Source: a virus
Reading direction: 5' to 3' (one strand)
Virus record (IMG/VR): IMGVR_UViG_3300024317_000148
Coordinates: 1-50,114 of that record
DNA: 50,114 nt
This document shows positions 47,011 to 50,114 of the stretch, piece by piece. The number at the start of each line of letters is the position of its first letter. Position 1 is the stretch's first letter. Position numbers and translations under genes: made by a program. A model generated the notes under the pieces. That model was not told where the DNA came from and ran no database searches. It was given only the letters and a program-made list of their open reading frames with translations.

Positions 47011-47486
47011 GCTTCGTCCAGGACATCACGAAGTTCGTCGAGAAGACGGGCCTGCGCGCGGACTTCGTGCTCCGCAAGCTCGGCTTCGACGGCTACCGCG
47101 GCGTGCTGTTCCGCAGCCCGGTCGGGAACCCGGACCTGTGGGAGCGCAAGCCGCCGAAGGGCTCGGGCTACGTCGGCGGGCGCTTCCGCGGCAACTGGCG
47201 CATCGCGCTCAACAAGGCCGACCTGACGATCACGCCCGACCGCTCCGCGGCGGCGCAGACCGGCGCCGAGCCGACGTCGGGCGAGGAGGCGCGCGCGTTC
47301 GCGGAGATCGCCAACGCGCGCTTCGGCGACTCGATCCACATCACGCAGTCGCTGCCCTACGCGAAGCCGATCGAGTACGACAAGCACTCCAGCCAGGCCC
47401 CGGACGGGGTCCTCAATCCGACGTTCGAGGAGCTCAAGACCAAGCTCGAAGCAACGGTCAAGTCCGCGGAGGAGGCGATCCCGTGA
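47007..47486 (+). CDS. HK97 gp10-like tail completion protein
   Basis: The 159-residue protein has the gp10-like layout: helical start (FVEKTGLRADFVLRKLG), FRGNW after SPVGNPDLWERKPPKG, and a C-terminal pattern N/PYAKPIEYDKHSSQAPDGV, equivalent to the conserved YA..lE.G.S..aP.G. It is a neck or tail-completion protein. GTG 47007 overlaps the upstream stop. Confidence 0.72.
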   Translation: MSFVQDITKFVEKTGLRADFVLRKLGFDGYRGVLFRSPVGNPDLWERKPPKGSGYVGGRFRGNWRIALNKADLTITPDRSAAAQTGAEPTSGEEARAFAEIANARFGDSIHITQSLPYAKPIEYDKHSSQAPDGVLNPTFEELKTKLEATVKSAEEAIP

Positions 47487-47911
47487 CGACGATCGACGTC
47501 CGCGCGGCGCGCCAGGTCATCCGCGACGTGCTCTTGGAGACAACCCAGGAGACGTGGAGCAAGGACGACTTCCGCTGGGAGAACGAGGCCGAGAGCGAGG
47601 CCGAGTTCTACATCGCTGAGTTCCAGGAGCTCTTCTGGGAGCGCAGCTACTTCGGGATGTTCGACGCAGCGGGGCGCGAGATCTTCGCGCCGACCGCGCG
47701 GACCGGCGCCGGCGTCGAGATCGTCGCGGATGCGGCGCGGACGATCGTCAGCGCGTTCGAGCGCGTCTACGCGATCAACAGGCAGGGCATCTCGCTCTCC
47801 GTCGACAAGGCGGTGCGCGGCTCGGGTCAGACGGTCGGCGACCGCTACTCGGTTCAAGTCTCAGTCTTCTGGCGGGCCTACGCGGCGCGCGGCCCGCTCG
47901 TCATCAAATAG
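47483..47911 (+). CDS. Tail terminator-like protein
   Basis: The 142-residue protein ends the connector run just before the tail tube gene, the usual place of a tail terminator. It is an alpha/beta protein with an acidic N-terminal helix and a strand-rich end (GDRYSVQVSVFWRAY). The name rests on position and size; sequence evidence is weak. GTG 47483 overlaps the preceding stop. Confidence 0.5.
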   Translation: MTTIDVRAARQVIRDVLLETTQETWSKDDFRWENEAESEAEFYIAEFQELFWERSYFGMFDAAGREIFAPTARTGAGVEIVADAARTIVSAFERVYAINRQGISLSVDKAVRGSGQTVGDRYSVQVSVFWRAYAARGPLVIK

Positions 47912-47921
47912 GAACCCAAAC

Positions 47922-49127
47922 ATGGCTATCGCTTCAGGCATCAAGACCACGGTCGAATACACCGAGGAGGCGACCCAGGGTGTGACCCCGGGCTCTCCCA
48001 CGATGCAGCTGCTCCGCGCTACGGGGCGAAACATCAACCTCCGCAAAAGCGCGATCGAGTCGGCCGAGCCGAGCCTGACGCGCCAGACGGTCGAGGTCCG
48101 CCAGGGCTTCAACCAGACCGTTGGGGAGCTCGGCTTCGAGCTCACCACCGACAACTTCAACGACATGTTCCGCTTCCTGCTCGGCGGCTCGACCGCGGCG
48201 GCTTGGACCGCGTACACGGCGGTCGGCAACTCCGCCGGCTGCAACGTGACGGCGCCGTCGACGATCACGCGGACGTCGGGGAACTGGATCACGGACGGCT
48301 ACCGCCCGGGCGACTGGCTCGACGGCAGCGCGTGGACGACGAGCTCGGGCGCGAACAACCAGCGCGTTCGCATCACGTCGATCGCGGGCACCGGAGCGGG
48401 CGCGATCACGGTCGACTCGACGACGCTCGTCACCGAGGCGGCCGCGGTCGGCAAGCAGTTCGTGGGCGTCGGCAAGTTCCTGAAGGTGAGCTCGGTCTTC
48501 AAGACCTTCACCCTGGAGCGCGCCTTCACCGACCTCAGCGAATTCCAGGTGTTCCGCGGCTGCACCGCCAACACCTGCCGGATGTCGGCGCGCCCGGACG
48601 CGCTCCTGACGGGCTCGTTCGGGATCCTCGGGCTGTCGGCGCTCCTCAACAACGCGTCGGCCCTCGCCACGCCGGTCTCGGCGATCGCGAACTCGCCCAT
48701 GGCGACGTTCGAGGCATCAGTGATCGCGGGCGGCTCGCTCCTCAACGCCGTGACGGCGTTCGACATGCTGATCGACAACCAGCGCGGGATCCAGCCCGTG
48801 GTCGGCAGCAAGTTCTCGCCGGAGGTCTTCGACGGCACGTGCAAGATCACCGGCACGTTCGCGTCGATGTTCCAGAACGACTCCTTCATGGTGTTCTTCG
48901 AGAACGAGACGACCCTGAACCCGCTGCAGCTGAAGGGACTCGACCCCAACGGCGACTTCATCGCGTTCTCGGTCTTCCGCCCGAAGTTCACCGGCCACGA
49001 GATCGACCCGCCCACCCAAGGGCCGGTCCTCCAGCAGGTCCCGTGGCAGGCGACGCTCCAGTCCTTCAGCAACGGCTCGACGACGTTCCAGGAAGCGTTC
49101 CGCATCCAGCGCTCGACGTCGACCTGA
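47922..49127 (+). CDS. Major tail (tube) protein
   Basis: The 401-residue protein starts at ATG 47922, 11 bases after the preceding stop. It opens IASGIKTTVEYTEEATQGVTPGSP, then a strand-rich body with many Ser/Thr/Gly turns and an ELGFELTTDNFNDMFRFLLGG segment typical of long-tailed phage tube proteins. An internal region (residues about 80-170) is Ser/Thr/Gly-rich and may be an added Ig-like domain. Its place directly upstream of the tail chaperone gene supports the call. Confidence 0.82.
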   Translation: MAIASGIKTTVEYTEEATQGVTPGSPTMQLLRATGRNINLRKSAIESAEPSLTRQTVEVRQGFNQTVGELGFELTTDNFNDMFRFLLGGSTAAAWTAYTAVGNSAGCNVTAPSTITRTSGNWITDGYRPGDWLDGSAWTTSSGANNQRVRITSIAGTGAGAITVDSTTLVTEAAAVGKQFVGVGKFLKVSSVFKTFTLERAFTDLSEFQVFRGCTANTCRMSARPDALLTGSFGILGLSALLNNASALATPVSAIANSPMATFEASVIAGGSLLNAVTAFDMLIDNQRGIQPVVGSKFSPEVFDGTCKITGTFASMFQNDSFMVFFENETTLNPLQLKGLDPNGDFIAFSVFRPKFTGHEIDPPTQGPVLQQVPWQATLQSFSNGSTTFQEAFRIQRSTST

Positions 49128-49146
49128 TCCCCCAGCAAGGAAGCTC

Positions 49147-49392
49147 ATGCACTACCGCAACGGACGCGAGGCGAAGAACGGCGACAAGGTCGTCCAGATC
49201 GATGGGCTCGGCCGCGTCGCGGCCATCGGCGTGCTGTACGACGCGACGCCGGGCAACGACTACTGCAACGGCTACCTCGCGCCGGTCCAAGCCGCGCAGG
49301 TGACCGCGTGCATGGTCGACTGCCTGCACGCCGACGATGTCGCCGCGCTGCTCGCGGAGAAGGGCCTCGACAAGCGGCCCGCTGGCAAGTGA
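49147..49392 (+). CDS. Small tail-region hypothetical protein
   Basis: The 81-residue protein has a good AAGGA site before ATG 49147. It has a strand-rich first half (NGDKVVQIDGLGRVAAIGVLYDA) and a helical end with DDVAALLAEKGLD. No family is recognised. A strong palindromic hairpin follows. Confidence 0.62.
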   Translation: MHYRNGREAKNGDKVVQIDGLGRVAAIGVLYDATPGNDYCNGYLAPVQAAQVTACMVDCLHADDVAALLAEKGLDKRPAGK

Positions 49393-49398
49393 ATCCCC

Positions 49399-49432
49399 GA
49401 GGAGGGGCAGGTCTATAGACCTGCCCCTCCTC
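49399..49432. terminator. 34-bp perfect palindrome, probable terminator
   Basis: The 34-base palindrome is centred between 49415 and 49416, 7 bases after the 49147 gene, and would fold as a stem of up to 15 bp with TATA at the tip. A short TCTCTC follows. Because the tip includes TATAGA, which resembles the GTATAGC promoter element and is symmetric, it may also act as a promoter or a binding site in either direction. Confidence 0.65.
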
Positions 49433-49461
49433 TCTCAACCCTTGACACGAAAGCTACGACC

Positions 49462-49878
49462 ATGGATCTCTCTCAGTTCGACACCGTCTCTGCGGCCGAC
49501 CGCGGAGCCTCGCTGCAGCTCTCCCACCCGCTGACGGGCGCTCCGCTCGTCGACGAGGCGAGCAAGCAGCCCGTCACGATCAACGTGCTCGGCGCCGATT
49601 CCCACAAGTACACCGACCTGCTCCACCGTGCCAAGAACAAGGCGCGCGCCGCGCTCGCGAAGCACGGCAAGAAGGCCGTCCGCACCGCGGAGGAGACCGA
49701 GGCCGAGGAGCTCGAAGTCGCGGTGAAGTGCACCGTCGGCTGGTCCTACGTCAGCTGGCAAGGCCAGCCGCTCCCGTTCTCCGAGGCCAACGCGCGGATG
49801 CTCTACACAGAGCGTCCCTGGGTCCTCGAACAAGTCCAGGAGTTCATGGAGGATCGGACGAACTACCTGGGAAACTGA
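49462..49878 (+). CDS. Tail assembly chaperone G (0-frame product)
   Basis: The 138-residue protein is acidic and helical (SHKYTDLLHRAKNKARAALAKHGKK then EETEAEELEVAVKCTVGWSYVSWQGQPLPF), as expected for lambda gpG-like chaperones. It ends at TGA 49876-49878 directly after a G GGA AAC slippery heptamer. It should bind the tape-measure protein, whose gene is expected just past the window. Confidence 0.75.
   Translation: MDLSQFDTVSAADRGASLQLSHPLTGAPLVDEASKQPVTINVLGADSHKYTDLLHRAKNKARAALAKHGKKAVRTAEETEAEELEVAVKCTVGWSYVSWQGQPLPFSEANARMLYTERPWVLEQVQEFMEDRTNYLGN
49869..49875 (+). other. Programmed -1 frameshift site (GGGAAAC)
   Basis: In the zero frame it reads ..G GGA AAC TGA, the X XXY YYZ pattern used by lambda-type G/GT genes. 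A -1 slip reads GGG AAA CTG ATC and enters the open frame described next. The placement one codon before the stop is typical. Confidence 0.75.
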
Positions 49879-50114
49879 TCCGGGACCTCCTGGAATACGC
49901 CGAGCACTTCTTCGCCCTGAAGAAGGAGACACTCGGCGCCTCGCTGGAGGCCCACTACCGGCAGATGATCGCCCAGTACCGCCGGAACGGGCAGCACGCT
50001 CAAGCCGAACAGATCGAGGCCCTATGCGCTCCCCCAGACGACGCCGCGCTGCCCGAGGAGGCGGAGTTCATCTGGGGGGTGTTCTTGTCTCTGCCTCGCG
50101 CGGTCTCGCTCGGG
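49875..50114 (+). CDS. Tail assembly chaperone GT extension (partial)
   Basis: After the GGGAAAC slip, the -1 frame stays open for 80 codons to the window edge (IRDLLEYAEHFFALKKETLGASLEAHYRQ..., then EEAEFIWGVFLSLPRAVSLG). Its helical, acidic make-up fits the T domain of gpGT. It has no ATG, GTG or TTG at the junction, which supports frameshifting. A CTG start overlapping the stop as CTGA, as proposed at 10939, is the competing reading. Confidence 0.65.
   Translation, partial: MIRDLLEYAEHFFALKKETLGASLEAHYRQMIAQYRRNGQHAQAEQIEALCAPPDDAALPEEAEFIWGVFLSLPRAVSLG

Noticed and set aside
139-49733. Numerous long open frames on the minus strand and in other + frames
   Set aside because: They overlap recognised + strand genes, are Arg/Ala/Pro-rich as expected for high-GC frame shadows, and show no motifs.
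1-50114. Prophage, integrase, tRNA, CRISPR or insertion sequence
   Set aside because: No integrase, repressor, attachment-site repeat, tRNA cloverleaf, spaced repeats or transposase motifs were seen by eye; a software search would be more sensitive.

Overview
The window is a contiguous stretch of a high-GC tailed-phage genome with a long, probably non-contractile tail. Every supported gene lies on the + strand. Adjacent genes are packed tightly, usually with the 4-base NTGA stop/start overlap, and TTG and GTG starts are about as frequent as ATG. Phage hallmarks are small and large terminase subunits, a DUF4055-type portal, a MuF head protein, a scaffold, a P22-like coat, neck proteins, a tail tube and a tail chaperone gene with a -1 frameshift site. 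No integrase, repressor, tRNA, CRISPR array or insertion sequence was seen. The host cannot be fixed from sequence. High GC plus a secreted sulfatase would suit a polysaccharide-degrading bacterium such as a planctomycete, but that is a guess.

Layout. (1) 1-5930: a thymidine-hypermodification and nucleotide-pool operon: fold-type II PLP enzyme, GNAT acetyltransferase, radical SAM enzyme, amino acid:DNA transferase (aGPT-PPlase family), a thymidylate-synthase-like dUMP hydroxymethylase, an HD nucleotidase and a DUF1599-like protein. The predicted route is dUMP to hydroxymethyl-dUMP, incorporation, kinase activation (kinase not identified here), amino-acid attachment, then remodelling by the radical SAM, PLP and GNAT enzymes. 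(2) 5930-18600: replication and recombination: sliding clamp, UDG-DNA polymerase I fusion, DnaX-like clamp loader, gp32-like SSB, RecA/UvsX, PD-(D/E)XK nuclease, SbcD and SbcC. (3) 18600-19091: a QueD/PTPS-like gene.

(4) 19124-25079: terminase genes followed by a block of small unknown genes, including zinc-ribbon proteins, a SprT-like metalloprotease and a family sharing a repeated 30-residue motif. (5) 25106-29911: an accessory island with a large unrecognised enzyme-like protein, a secreted formylglycine-type sulfatase, a broken ORF and a membrane-anchored protein. (6) 29954-40128: portal, MuF protein fused to an HExxH metallopeptidase, scaffold, a 5'-3' exonuclease, a secreted paralogue of the 25106 protein, and the coat gene. 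(7) 40189-45693: virion proteins, one with eleven copies of a roughly 20-residue repeat, then a membrane-protein cassette (holin/spanin candidates and a four-helix protein resembling the ethylene-receptor sensor domain) and a nuclease. (8) 45758-50114: head-tail connectors, tail tube and tail chaperone G/GT.

A recurring GTATAGC element, sometimes only 7-10 bases before a start codon, probably marks phage promoters, some of them producing leaderless transcripts. Strong hairpins follow the 34971 gene, the coat gene and the gene after the tail tube.
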